From: an uncultured Veillonellaceae bacterium
GTDB taxonomy: Bacteria > Bacillota > Negativicutes > Veillonellales > Dialisteraceae
Reading direction: 5' to 3'
NCBI GenBank assembly: GCA_958348245.1
Contig: CATVYJ010000001.1
Span: forward strand, 251,179 to 315,178
Length of the DNA stretch: 64,000 nucleotides
This document shows positions 41,747-50,562 of this stretch, piece after piece; position 1 is the stretch's first letter; each line of letters opens with the position of its first letter. The position numbers and the translations under genes were made by a program. Under the pieces are notes generated by a model. The model ran no database searches, had not been told where the DNA came from, and saw only the letters and a list, made by a program, of their open reading frames with translations.

Positions 41747-42919
41747 TCAGGCTTTTCTGTGCCGTTCCACAAACCGTCCGATGCGGACGAGCGCCTCCGC
41801 GAGATTTTCGCGGCTCGCCGCATAGGAAATACGCACGTGCCCGCGGCCCTGTTCGCCAAAGCAGCTGCCCGGCACGACGCCCACTTTCTCTTCTTTCAGG
41901 AGCTGCTCGGAAAATTCCTCGTCATCCATGCCGGTCGAAGTAATATCCGGGAAAATATAGAACGCGCCCTTCGGTTCAAATACGGGCAGCCCGATTTTCT
42001 TCAGCCCCTCGTAGACCATAACGCGCCGCGCCGCATATTCTTCGTACATGGCTTTCACATCGCCGTCGCATTCCTCCAGCGCGGCGATCGCCCCATACTG
42101 GCTCGTGGCGGACGCGCAGAGAATGGCGTACTGATGCACCTTGTAAATGGATTCTACCGCTTCTCTGGGCGCGCAGAGATAACCGATGCGCAGGCCCGTC
42201 ATGGCATACGACTTGGAGAAGCCGTTCAGGACGATGGTCCGCTCCTTCATGCCCGGCAGGGACGCCACGCACGTATGAGACCCCTCATAGGTAAGATCGC
42301 AGTAAATTTCATCGGAAATGACGATGAGATCATGGGCCTTTGCAAATTCCGCGATTTTTTCAAGCGACGCCCGATCCATTACCGTACCCGTCGGATTATT
42401 CGGATAGCCGATGAGCAGGACTTTCGTCTTCTCCGTGACTTTCTTTTCCAGCTCTTCTACCGTAAGTTTGAAATCATCCTTCTCCCAGGTGGGCACCAGC
42501 ACGGGCACGCCGCCGGCAAAACGGACGCACGCCGGATACGCCACATACGCCGGGTCGGGGATAAGCACTTCGTCCCCCGGATTGAGAAGCGCCGTCATGG
42601 CGATGCTGATGGCTTCCGACACGCCTACAGTGACGACGATTTCACAGGCGGGATCATAGTCCACGTGATACCGCTGATGGAAAAGCGCCGCGATATCCTG
42701 GCGAAGTTTCATCAGCCCCAGATTGGACGTATAGGACGTTTCTTTCCGTTTCAGACTGTCGATGCACGCATCGATCACCTTATCCGGCGCCGCGTAGTCC
42801 GGTTCGCCCACGCCAAGAGAAATGACCCCCTCCATGGTATTGGCCAGATCAAAGAATTTGCGGATGCCGGACGGCGGCACCGCTTTGACATTCGCCGCTA
42901 TTTTTGCTTCCCAGTTCAT
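41747..42919 (-). CDS. PLP-dependent class I/II aminotransferase
   Basis: A 390-residue fold-type I aminotransferase of the aspartate/alanine group. Motifs are GVGEPDYAAP near the N-terminus, IGYPNNPTG for PLP and carboxylate binding, VISDEIYCDLTY, and the Schiff-base lysine in NGFSKSYAMTGLRIGYL. ATG at 42919 (MNWEAKIAANV) is favoured because AGGAGG lies upstream and inside the alternative start at 42937. It is downstream of a flavodoxin gene. Substrate cannot be told from sequence. Confidence 0.93.
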   Translation of the reverse strand: MNWEAKIAANVKAVPPSGIRKFFDLANTMEGVISLGVGEPDYAAPDKVIDACIDSLKRKETSYTSNLGLMKLRQDIAALFHQRYHVDYDPACEIVVTVGVSEAISIAMTALLNPGDEVLIPDPAYVAYPACVRFAGGVPVLVPTWEKDDFKLTVEELEKKVTEKTKVLLIGYPNNPTGTVMDRASLEKIAEFAKAHDLIVISDEIYCDLTYEGSHTCVASLPGMKERTIVLNGFSKSYAMTGLRIGYLCAPREAVESIYKVHQYAILCASATSQYGAIAALEECDGDVKAMYEEYAARRVMVYEGLKKIGLPVFEPKGAFYIFPDITSTGMDDEEFSEQLLKEEKVGVVPGSCFGEQGRGHVRISYAASRENLAEALVRIGRFVERHRKA

Positions 42920-42945
42920 GATTTTCTCCTCCTTCATCGGCGGAT

Positions 42946-43389
42946 TCAGGCTTCTGCCTGCGCCGCCACCGCTTTCCCCAGCGCTTCGCAGCGCCGGAGC
43001 GCCTCTTCATCGGGATATCCGTAGGCCAGTACGGGCCGTGCGGGAAAAACGCCGCCCGCGAAATGCAGCTCCGCTTCCCACGAATTGAGCCACGCCCCGC
43101 GGCTCCATCCGCACGAACCAAATACGCCCATGCGCTTTCCTTTCAGAAACGGCTTGAGTCTGTCCGTGAAAGGCTTCATCTGCGCTTCTTCAATGACTTC
43201 CACACCCCAGGCGGAGCAGCCCAGCAGGATGCAGTCGTACTGCGTCCCCACCGTTTCCGCGTCCACATCCGCCACGGGAGCGAGCAGAACCTCCGCGCCG
43301 GCGCTCCGGGCCCCTACGGCAGCCGCTTCCGCCATGGCTTCCGTATTTCCCGTGCTGGAATAAAAAATCACCGCCGTTTTTCCCGCCAT
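42946..43389 (-). CDS. Flavodoxin, second copy
   Basis: A 147-residue flavodoxin, an FMN electron carrier. The phosphate-binding loop is YSSTGNTEAMA and the later loops LLGCSAWGVEV and GSCGWSRGAW surround the flavin. It is 26 bases upstream of the aminotransferase and is probably co-transcribed with it. It is clearly paralogous to the next gene but diverged. ATG at 43389 follows GGAGAAG; a GTG one codon upstream is an alternative. Confidence 0.93.
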   Translation of the reverse strand: MAGKTAVIFYSSTGNTEAMAEAAAVGARSAGAEVLLAPVADVDAETVGTQYDCILLGCSAWGVEVIEEAQMKPFTDRLKPFLKGKRMGVFGSCGWSRGAWLNSWEAELHFAGGVFPARPVLAYGYPDEEALRRCEALGKAVAAQAEA

Positions 43390-43412
43390 CACCGCTTCTC
43401 CTTTTCTCTCCT

Positions 43413-43447
43413 GAAAAAATAAAGCGCCCGTTCCCGAGAGCGCTTTA
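43413..43447 (-). terminator. Intrinsic terminator between the two flavodoxin genes
   Basis: Minus-strand AAAGCGC ... GCGCTTT hairpin with a TTTTTT tail, about 25 bases upstream of the second flavodoxin start. No promoter is visible between. Confidence 0.85.
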
Positions 43448-43473
43448 TCTGGACATCCTGTCCGATGATGAAA

Positions 43474-43902
43474 TTATGCGTTGGCTACCGTTTCGCCGAG
43501 TGCCTTGCAGGCTGCGAGCGCATCGTCGTCGGGATAGCTGTATGCCTTGACCGGGTCTGCGGCAAGAGCAACGCCCGCTTCTTCCAGGCGGCCTTTCCAG
43601 TTTTCAATCCAGTCGCCCTGATTCCATGCGTAGGAACCGAAGATACCTACCGTTTTGCCTTTGAGATTGGGCAGCAGTTCTTCAAAGAACGGTTCAAATT
43701 CATATTCTTCCAGCTGTTCATTTCCCATGGCCGGGCATCCGAGGATGATGTGGTCATACGCCGCGATATCCGCCGCGGTGGTGTCGCTCACAAAGGAGAG
43801 CGCAGTCTCTGCGCCGGCCGCCTTAGCGCCTTCTTCTACCGCCTGCGCCATGGCTTCGGTATTGCCGGAGCCGGACCAATATACGATTGCTACTTTTGCC
43901 AT
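43474..43902 (-). CDS. Flavodoxin, first copy
   Basis: A 142-residue acidic flavodoxin. FMN loops are YWSGSGNTEAMA, ILGCPAMGNEQLEEYEFEPFFEELLPNLKGKTVGIFGSYAWNQGDW region (shown here by its start at ILGCPAMGNE and the GSYAWNQGDW loop). It has the best promoter in this block and is followed by a terminator, so it is likely the abundant carrier. Good match to short-chain clostridial-type flavodoxins. Confidence 0.95.
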   Translation of the reverse strand: MAKVAIVYWSGSGNTEAMAQAVEEGAKAAGAETALSFVSDTTAADIAAYDHIILGCPAMGNEQLEEYEFEPFFEELLPNLKGKTVGIFGSYAWNQGDWIENWKGRLEEAGVALAADPVKAYSYPDDDALAACKALGETVANA

Positions 43903-43952
43903 AATATTTGCCTCCTGTTCAAAATCGAATCTCCGGGATTCGTGCTTCTATA

Positions 43953-43981
43953 ATCTTACGGAAGAGCCGCCTTCTTGTCAA
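43953..43981 (-). promoter_or_regulatory. Promoter of the first flavodoxin gene
   Basis: Minus-strand -35 TTGACA (43981-43976) and -10 TAAGAT (43958-43953), spacing 17. Confidence 0.72.
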
Positions 43982-43988
43982 TCGCTGC

Positions 43989-44660
43989 TCATCCATGGCG
44001 GAGAAACGCCGCGAGCAGATCCTTTTCTTTATAGAAGGAACGCGTCTTCATCATCCGCGCCAGACTGTCCGTGAGAACCGGATTGTCTCCGTCGGAATTG
44101 ATGATGCCCAGGACCACACGGAAACCGCTCACCTGCAGCGCCATCTGATATGCCTCGTGATAGGTCACGCCGTTTTCCTTCCACGTATAGGAAAACGCCC
44201 CTTCCCATCGGGGGTGCTCTCTGTCCGACAGACGCACCAGCGGCGCGCTGCCTTCATAGTCCGCGCCGGCCGCGATGATATCCGCATTGATGCGTTCCGC
44301 AATGACGTCCATCTGCTCGGACGGCGTCTTATTGCGGTAGGCCGTCTCGCCCTGTTTCACAAGATAGGGCACGCCCACCGTGACAGCCGCTGCCCAGCCA
44401 TAGGAAAAGTCCGTGCCGTCCGCGTAGCTCATGGTATAAAAATGGCCGTCCAGCATGCCCGCGCGGGTCATGGTCCACTTCATGCCGCCGGTCGCAAGAA
44501 AAGGCAGCGCTTTCTGCTCCCCTTCCTGAAACGTCACATGCGCCGGGAGCGTCATCCGTCCCAGATACGCCATATCCCACTTTTCCGCCGCAGCCGCCGG
44601 CGCCGCCGCGGAAACGGCCAGCGCAGCCGACAGTGCAGCAGCGATCCACTGCCTTTTCAT
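43989..44660 (-). CDS. Exported protein, unknown function
   Basis: A 223-residue protein with a signal peptide ending AAAPAAAAE (about residue 25). The mature part is soluble and has no motif I can name. It begins two bases beyond the glnS stop codon but has its own ribosome binding region, and it probably continues the glnS transcript. Similar size and layout suggest a small periplasmic or envelope protein. No function is proposed. Confidence 0.8.
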   Translation of the reverse strand: MKRQWIAAALSAALAVSAAAPAAAAEKWDMAYLGRMTLPAHVTFQEGEQKALPFLATGGMKWTMTRAGMLDGHFYTMSYADGTDFSYGWAAAVTVGVPYLVKQGETAYRNKTPSEQMDVIAERINADIIAAGADYEGSAPLVRLSDREHPRWEGAFSYTWKENGVTYHEAYQMALQVSGFRVVLGIINSDGDNPVLTDSLARMMKTRSFYKEKDLLAAFLRHG

Positions 44661-44661
44661 C

Positions 44662-46335
44662 TTATCCCTGCTTCTGTACCTTTGCCCAGGAATCTTTCAA
44701 TCCCACAATCCGGTTTACCACGATATGCCCCTCCGCGGAGTCCTTGTCAATGATGAAATAGCCCTTGCGGAGGAACTGGAACCGGTCGCCGATCCCGTAG
44801 TCCCGAATGGCCGGCTCTGCCTTGCTGTGGAGCACCGCCAGGGAATTGACGTTGATCTTTTCCATGAAATCCCGGCCGTCATCCACATCGTCCGGCGGAA
44901 TCAGATAATCGTAAAGACGCGCTTCCACATCCACCGCGGTGTCCGCCGATACCCAGTGGAGGGTGCCCTTCACCTTGCGGTCCGCGCCGGGCGTGCCGCT
45001 CCGCGTATCCATATCGCACGTGCAGCGGATTTCCACAATCTGTCCGTTTTCGTCTTTCACCACGTCATCGCACCGGACGATGTATGCGCCCTTCAGACGG
45101 ACCTCCCGTCCCGGAGCCATGCGGAAGAATTTCTTCACCGGAGTTTCCATGAAATCGTCGCGTTCGATGTAGAGATTCCGGCTGAACGGCACCTGCCGCG
45201 TGCCCATCTCTTCATTTTCCGCATTGTTTTCCATGGTGACGTATTCGACCTGGCCTTCCGGATAATTGGTGAGGACCACTTTTACGGGATCGAGCACCGT
45301 CATGATGCGCGGCGCTTTCCCTTTCAGGTCTTCCCGGATGCAGTGTTCCAGCTGGGCAATATTGACTACGTTGTCCGCTTTCGCCACGCCGATCTGATCG
45401 CAGAACATGCGGAGAGACTCCGGCGTATACCCCCGGCGGCGGATGCCGGAAATGGTGGGCATGCGCGGATCATCCCATCCGGAGACGACCCCTTCTTCCA
45501 CCATGCGGCGGAGTTTGCGCTTGCTCGTGATCATGGTACTCACATTGAGCCGCGCAAATTCGATCTGGCGCGGCTTTTCCGGGCCGTCAAACGCCTGCAG
45601 GCACCATTCGTAGAGAGGACGGCGTTCTTCAAATTCCAGCGTGCAGATGGAGTGTGTGATGCCTTCCAGCGCATCCGACAGGGGATGCGCGAAGTCATAC
45701 AGCGGATAGATGCACCATGCGTCGCCCGTGCGGTGGTGCGACGCGTGAAGGATGCGGTAAATAACGGGGTCGCGCATGACCATATTGGGCGAGGCCATGT
45801 CGATTTTCGCACGGAGCACCTTTTCCCCGTCCTTGTATTTTCCTTCCTTCATCTCTTCAAAGAGCTTCAGATTTTCCTCTACGGAACGGTTTCTCCACGG
45901 GCTTTCTTTACCGGGATGCGTCAGATCTCCGCGGGTATCGTGAATTTCCTGGCTGGTCTGGTCATCTACATAGGCGAGGCCCATGCGGATGAGTTTCCGC
46001 GCAAACTCATACAATTCCGGGAAATAGTCCGAGGCGTAGTGCACCGGTTCCTTCCACTGGAAACCGAGCCATTTTACGTCTTCCAGGATGGAATTGACGT
46101 ACTCCACTTCCTCTTTCGTGGGATTCGTATCGTCAAAACGCACATTGGTCGCGCCGTGATATTTTTTTCCGATGCCGAAATTCAGGCAGATGCTTTTCAC
46201 ATGGCCGATGTGAAGATAGCCGTTCGGTTCCGGCGGGAAACGCGTGAGCACCCGGCCGTCTTTATACACATGATTGGCAATGTCTTTATTGATTTCCGCT
46301 TCAATAAAATTCGCCGCTTCTCTTTTCTCTTCCAT
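44662..46335 (-). CDS. glnS: Glutaminyl-tRNA synthetase
   Basis: Class I synthetase of 557 residues that charges tRNA-Gln directly. HIGH motif is in PPEPNGYLHIGHVKSI; the KMSKS equivalent is MITSKRK; the C-terminal beta-barrel anticodon domains are complete. ATG at 46335 has AAGGAG upstream; a longer open frame to 47445 runs through the divergent gene and is not coding. Many Firmicutes lack GlnRS and use GatCAB instead, so this gene, together with gluQ, is a noteworthy feature. Confidence 0.97.
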   Translation of the reverse strand: MEEKREAANFIEAEINKDIANHVYKDGRVLTRFPPEPNGYLHIGHVKSICLNFGIGKKYHGATNVRFDDTNPTKEEVEYVNSILEDVKWLGFQWKEPVHYASDYFPELYEFARKLIRMGLAYVDDQTSQEIHDTRGDLTHPGKESPWRNRSVEENLKLFEEMKEGKYKDGEKVLRAKIDMASPNMVMRDPVIYRILHASHHRTGDAWCIYPLYDFAHPLSDALEGITHSICTLEFEERRPLYEWCLQAFDGPEKPRQIEFARLNVSTMITSKRKLRRMVEEGVVSGWDDPRMPTISGIRRRGYTPESLRMFCDQIGVAKADNVVNIAQLEHCIREDLKGKAPRIMTVLDPVKVVLTNYPEGQVEYVTMENNAENEEMGTRQVPFSRNLYIERDDFMETPVKKFFRMAPGREVRLKGAYIVRCDDVVKDENGQIVEIRCTCDMDTRSGTPGADRKVKGTLHWVSADTAVDVEARLYDYLIPPDDVDDGRDFMEKINVNSLAVLHSKAEPAIRDYGIGDRFQFLRKGYFIIDKDSAEGHIVVNRIVGLKDSWAKVQKQG

Positions 46336-46425
46336 GATGATCTCCTTTGCTGCTGCAGAGTGTCCGCAGGGAACATCCGGCGCTTTGCCGCAGTCCTTCC
46401 GAGCAGGCCTTTTCATATTTTTATC

Positions 46426-46434
46426 ATTGTAACA
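46426..46434 (-). promoter_or_regulatory. Extended -10 promoter of glnS
   Basis: Minus-strand TG-T-TACAAT about 90 bases upstream of glnS, in the 213-base region shared with the divergent hydrolase gene. Confidence 0.5.
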
Positions 46435-46502
46435 CAGACAGAAATAAATGAGAAACGGAAATCGCCGCCCTGCCGGCGAAATTCTTCCGCCGCGGCGGCG
46501 TA

Positions 46503-46511
46503 TGGTATAAT
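46503..46511 (+). promoter_or_regulatory. Extended -10 promoter of the FAH-family gene
   Basis: TG-G-TATAAT 38 bases before the start codon. Confidence 0.65.
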
Positions 46512-46548
46512 GAATTAAATCATTTTCAAGAAGAAAGAAGGATGCGTT

Positions 46549-47439
46549 ATGCAGCGACTGATTTCCTATACCTATGAAGGCCTCCGGCAGTGGGGCGTCC
46601 TTGCCGCGGACGGCCAGTCCATCTACTCTGCCTATGACCTGGAAGAGACTTACTATATTCCGCTGGCGGAAACGCTGGAAGAATTCATTGAGACCGGCGA
46701 AGAAGGGCTCCTGAATCTGGCCCGCGTGCTCGAAAGCAACGGCAAAGACAAGAGCATCGAACCGGTGCCGCTCTCGGACGTGCGTCTGGAAGTGCCGTTC
46801 CGTCCGCGCCGGAATATTCTCTGCGTGGGGAAAAACTATCAGGAACACGTGAAGGAATTTGACCAGAACAAGGCGGCCAGGAACCCCGAGTCCCCCATTT
46901 TCTTTACCAAAGCCACCACGTCCGTCATCGGGCCGGACGAAGCCATCGACAGCCATCCTGACGTGACGAGCCAGGTGGACTACGAAGGCGAGCTGGGCGT
47001 CATCATCGGCAGGCAGGGCGCGGATATCGCCGAAGAAGACGCCATGAAGTATGTGTACGGCTATACCATCATCAATGACGTCACCGCCCGGGATCTGCAG
47101 AAACAGCACGTGCAGTGGTTCCGCGGAAAGAGTCTCGATACGTTCTGCCCCATGGGCCCCACGGTCCTTGTGGGCGGATGGCCGGCGCCGTTTACTATCT
47201 ATACCCGGGTAAACGGCCATCTCCGTCAGGAAGGAAGCACGTCGGATCTGATTTTCTCCATTCCGAAACTCATTGCCACACTGTCCGCCGGCATGACGCT
47301 TCTCCCGGGCGACGTCATCGCTACGGGCACGCCGAAGGGCGTAGGCATGGGCATGAATCCGCCGGAATTCCTGAAAAAAGGCGACGTGGTGGAAATCACC
47401 ATCGATCCCATCGGCACCCTGAGGAACACCGTGAAATAA
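46549..47439 (+). CDS. Fumarylacetoacetate hydrolase family protein
   Basis: A 296-residue FAH-superfamily enzyme. Metal-binding and active-site motifs are visible: CVGKNYQEHVKEF, the acidic DYEGELGVIIG, GYTIINDVTARDLQ and LLPGDVIATGTPKGVG. The group includes acylpyruvate hydrolases and oxaloacetate decarboxylases; substrate is undetermined. ATG at 46549 follows AAGAAGGA. It stands alone, divergent from glnS, with a bidirectional terminator after it. Confidence 0.93.
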   Translation: MQRLISYTYEGLRQWGVLAADGQSIYSAYDLEETYYIPLAETLEEFIETGEEGLLNLARVLESNGKDKSIEPVPLSDVRLEVPFRPRRNILCVGKNYQEHVKEFDQNKAARNPESPIFFTKATTSVIGPDEAIDSHPDVTSQVDYEGELGVIIGRQGADIAEEDAMKYVYGYTIINDVTARDLQKQHVQWFRGKSLDTFCPMGPTVLVGGWPAPFTIYTRVNGHLRQEGSTSDLIFSIPKLIATLSAGMTLLPGDVIATGTPKGVGMGMNPPEFLKKGDVVEITIDPIGTLRNTVK

Positions 47440-47447
47440 GCTCATAC

Positions 47448-47479
47448 AAAAAAGAGCAGGCGCATCTGCTCTTTTTTTT
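47448..47479. terminator. Bidirectional terminator after the FAH-family gene
   Basis: AGAGCAG ... CTGCTCT hairpin with A6 before and T8 after, between convergent genes. Confidence 0.9.
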
Positions 47480-47482
47480 GTG

Positions 47483-48793
47483 TCACTTCTGCGGAAACCG
47501 CTTCAGATCCGGCGCGATCCGCCGCATATCCCGATTGATCGCCTCCGCCATCATGCGCTTCGCCCGCCAGTCCCCGTGCAGGCCGTCCGCCGCAAGTTCC
47601 GCAGGCATTTCTTCCCACGAGGCAAACGGCGCAGCCGTATCAATATGAACCTGCGTACGGATAAAAGCGTTCACTTCCGCAAAGGATGCCCGCCAGTCTT
47701 CCGCCGTGGGCTGATGAAACGCTTTCCATATATTGGCCGGATGAATGGGCGGCAGCGTGAGAAGAACGGGCGTGATGCCGAGAGCCCGGCATTTCTCCTG
47801 CAGCGCGCACAGATCCCGGATCACGTCCGCCGCGGGCACGCCGGCGCGGAGACTGTTCGTTCCGGTCAGAATCAGAAGATATTCCGGGCAGAACGGCGCG
47901 ATATCCCGGTCAAACCGCTCCACCGCAGCCGCGCTCGTGTCGCCGCTCTCAGACAGATTCACCACGGGAAAATCGAGATAATAGGCGTAACTGTACGGCC
48001 AGTCCGCCGGCCCGTAGGAGAGGCGCCCGCCCCCGTGGCTGATGCTGTCCCCCGCCACCGCCGCCTGCCACCGGTCGTCCGGGTCCGTGCGGAACGGCTC
48101 CGCCTCGCTCCATACGCCGATCGGCTGCCCCTCCTCGTTCATGGCGCGCACCCGCCACCAGTATTGTCCTATCCGGGGCGATGGATCATACAGATTGGCA
48201 TTGGAGATCACCCTGGAAAAAACGCGGTGGATCGACGGTTCCGCGCCATCCGGATTTTCCGGAGCGGCATCGGTCACCTCTACTTCATACGAAGCCGCGC
48301 CGTCCAGCGGCGTGAACGAATATACCGGATAGAGCAGCGCTGAACCGGGCTCCCTGTCAAAATGCGACCGCGGCTGCGGCGCGTACCGGACCATTCCGCC
48401 TTCCGCCGCATACGGAGCGGGTACGGAGAAAGGCGTGAGCGGCTTCCTGTCAAGATCGAGAGGACGCACGCGCCACCACAGCGCCTCCCGGCGGAGACCG
48501 TCCTTCTCCACATGGTCCCGGAGGATAAGCGCGCTGTTTGTATAAATGGTTCCGCTGCGATAGACGGCCATTCCCGAGGCGCTGTCCGCAGGAAGCTTCT
48601 CCGGCGGCGCGTCAAAGAGCTCCAGCTCATAGCACGCCGCATCCAGATCCGGCTCCCAGGACAGATACAGAAGCGGCGCATTTGCGGCTGCCGCCTGCTT
48701 TTCCGCCGCTGTCTCCGTGCCGTTCCCCAGAAGCGCCGCCGCGCCCAATGCTGCCGCCGCCAGAAGCGCCACAGCCCACCGCATGCCCCGCAT
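47483..48793 (-). CDS. Exported SGNH/GDSL hydrolase with two Fn3-like modules
   Basis: A 436-residue protein with an N-terminal membrane or signal segment (about 5-22). Two Ig/Fn3-like regions follow, each with an L-x-W or VE-V-T strand and a WWRVR segment (about 40-110 and 130-220). The C-terminal SGNH hydrolase domain has block I AVAGDSISHGGG, block III ILTGTNSLR and block V DGLHGDW with the catalytic Asp-His. It probably de-esterifies a cell-surface glycan or lipid. ATG at 48793 follows AAGGAGG. Confidence 0.86.
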   Translation of the reverse strand: MRGMRWAVALLAAAALGAAALLGNGTETAAEKQAAAANAPLLYLSWEPDLDAACYELELFDAPPEKLPADSASGMAVYRSGTIYTNSALILRDHVEKDGLRREALWWRVRPLDLDRKPLTPFSVPAPYAAEGGMVRYAPQPRSHFDREPGSALLYPVYSFTPLDGAASYEVEVTDAAPENPDGAEPSIHRVFSRVISNANLYDPSPRIGQYWWRVRAMNEEGQPIGVWSEAEPFRTDPDDRWQAAVAGDSISHGGGRLSYGPADWPYSYAYYLDFPVVNLSESGDTSAAAVERFDRDIAPFCPEYLLILTGTNSLRAGVPAADVIRDLCALQEKCRALGITPVLLTLPPIHPANIWKAFHQPTAEDWRASFAEVNAFIRTQVHIDTAAPFASWEEMPAELAADGLHGDWRAKRMMAEAINRDMRRIAPDLKRFPQK

Positions 48794-48872
48794 ACCGCTC
48801 CCCTCCTTGATTTCCTACCGGACGATTCCCGTTCCGCCGGTTCTATTCCCCGCGCCGCCCATCCTGCGGGAT

Positions 48873-49901
48873 TCATACGCCGAGCCGGATCAGGCGGCCC
48901 GTTTCGCCGCTGTCAATCCGCACAGTGCCCGGGGCCAGACTGTCCGTTTCCCGGCAGAAAAGCGGGCCGAATTCCTTTTCGAGCGCTGACCAGACTGTCC
49001 GATGCTGCCCCATGATTTTGGACCGGTCTTTGCCGCAGCAGAACAGCCCGGCGGGCCGATCCGCCCGCTGCAGCGCCCGGCGCAGAACGTGCTGCACGAT
49101 GCGCTGATCCGCCAGTTCTCCCATGGCCGGATGATACGGCCCGGCCGCAAGCGCGCCGCCGCGGTCCAGCTCTTCCGTCGCCTGAAGCCCCGTACGGATG
49201 ACCGGGATGCCCCGCGCGGTATAATACCGTTTCAGGAAAGCGCAGCGGAACGCCGCCTCTTCTACAGTGAGCGGGCGGTATGCGCCTTCTTCATACCAGC
49301 GGCAGAGCTTCGTTCCGCGCAGCACCAGCACCGGATAGAGCCGGATGAAATCCGGCCGAAGCGCCGCTCCTCTCCGCGCAGTGCGCCGCAGCGACGGCCC
49401 GTCTTCTCCGGGAAGTCCCGTCATGAACTGCAGTCCCACCGTAAATCCGAATGCACGCAGAAGCCGGACCGCCTCTGCCGCATCCGCGGCGGAATGGCCC
49501 CGTTCCGCCCGGAGGAGCACCGCATCATCGAGGCTCTGTACACCGAGCTCCACCGTCGAAACGCCCGCTTCCCGCAGAAAGGAGAGAATCTCCCGGTCAA
49601 TGCAGTCCGGCCGCGTGGAAAGGCGGATCGCCTGAATCCGCCCCGCCCGCAGCGCTTCCGAAGCGGGGCGGAGCAGCGACGCCATCACCGGCAGGGGAAG
49701 CGCGGTAAAGGAGCCCCCATAATACGCCGCTTCCCACCGTCGTGGTTCTTTGGCACTCCGGAGATATTCATCAATGAGGCGGGCCGCGTCGTCCGCCGTG
49801 ACCGGCGTGGTCCGTCCCGTGATGCGCACCTGATTGCAGAAGACGCACTGATGCGGACATCCTTCGTGAGGAATAAAAAGGGGAATCATGGAATGTCTCA
49901 T
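48873..49901 (-). CDS. Radical SAM protein, Elp3-like
   Basis: A 342-residue radical SAM enzyme with the cluster motif CPHQCVFCNQ, GGSFTALP, and the segment VELGVQSLDDAVLLRAERGH typical of the Elp3-like radical SAM family found in Firmicutes. There is no acetyltransferase domain of the kind found in Elp3. Substrate is unknown. It lies between the SGNH gene and the CBS gene on the same strand. Confidence 0.88.
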   Translation of the reverse strand: MRHSMIPLFIPHEGCPHQCVFCNQVRITGRTTPVTADDAARLIDEYLRSAKEPRRWEAAYYGGSFTALPLPVMASLLRPASEALRAGRIQAIRLSTRPDCIDREILSFLREAGVSTVELGVQSLDDAVLLRAERGHSAADAAEAVRLLRAFGFTVGLQFMTGLPGEDGPSLRRTARRGAALRPDFIRLYPVLVLRGTKLCRWYEEGAYRPLTVEEAAFRCAFLKRYYTARGIPVIRTGLQATEELDRGGALAAGPYHPAMGELADQRIVQHVLRRALQRADRPAGLFCCGKDRSKIMGQHRTVWSALEKEFGPLFCRETDSLAPGTVRIDSGETGRLIRLGV

Positions 49902-49913
49902 AAGCGCCTCACA

Positions 49914-49936
49914 GAAAAAGCGGGCCTGCGCCCGCT
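49914..49936 (-). terminator. Intrinsic terminator after the CBS-domain gene
   Basis: Minus-strand AGCGGGC-GCAG-GCCCGCT hairpin with a T5 tail. It overlaps the sequence just ahead of the radical SAM start. Confidence 0.88.
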
Positions 49937-49943
49937 CCTTTCC

Positions 49944-50468
49944 TTACTCTTCTTCTTCGCCCTCTCCGTCGTTTTGTTCGTCCCGCTTCAGCTCATCCGC
50001 TTCGGTCAGCGCCAGCACGGTGAGGATATCGTGGCGGGAAATGAGCCCCACCAGTTTATTCTGTTCATCGACGACGGGCACCACTTTCAGATGTTCGTCC
50101 ACCATGAGCGTGGTGATGACGCTCATTTCCGTCTCCGGCGTGACGCACCGCACGTCCCGCGTCATGATCTGCTCCGCTTCCGTGGCGAGCATCTTGCGGA
50201 ACGATTTGGCGTACCGGCCGTAGCCGCAGTAATACAGCGTGCCGCCCAGGATATCGATGAACTGCGGAATGCGGGGCCGTACCTTTTTATAGAGCAGGTC
50301 TCCTTCGGACACGATGCCGAGAAGCGTATTGTCTTCCGCCACGACGGGGATCGCTCCCACATTGTGCGCTACAAAGGCGCGGATCAGTTCGTGGATCGTG
50401 ATGGTGGGCGGTACGGTAAACACGTACTTTTCCATGAAATCTTTTGCGTGATAGATTTTTTCAGCCAT
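49944..50468 (-). CDS. CBS-pair domain protein
   Basis: A 174-residue protein made of two CBS motifs (about 10-65 and 98-155), which usually bind adenine nucleotides and act as an energy or ligand sensor. Second copy: MTRDVRCVTPETEMSVITTL ... VGLISRHDIL. A short acidic tail (DEQNDGEGEEEE) ends the protein. No attached enzyme or channel domain. ATG at 50468; upstream open sequence belongs to the neighbouring receptor's downstream region. Confidence 0.9.
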   Translation of the reverse strand: MAEKIYHAKDFMEKYVFTVPPTITIHELIRAFVAHNVGAIPVVAEDNTLLGIVSEGDLLYKKVRPRIPQFIDILGGTLYYCGYGRYAKSFRKMLATEAEQIMTRDVRCVTPETEMSVITTLMVDEHLKVVPVVDEQNKLVGLISRHDILTVLALTEADELKRDEQNDGEGEEEE

Positions 50469-50562
50469 GCATTTCGCCTCTTTCTGTATGATGAAATTGC
50501 CTGTATATATTGTACCCGATTTTTTCCCGCTTGGGTAAGGCGCCCGGCTGAAAAAATTTTTC

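Noticed and set aside
46336..46548. T-box leader ahead of glnS
   Set aside because: No T-box antiterminator sequence on the minus strand.
46336..47445. N-terminal extension of glnS to a start at 47445
   Set aside because: The extra 370 codons lie opposite the FAH-family gene and lack similarity; ATG at 46335 has a good ribosome binding site.
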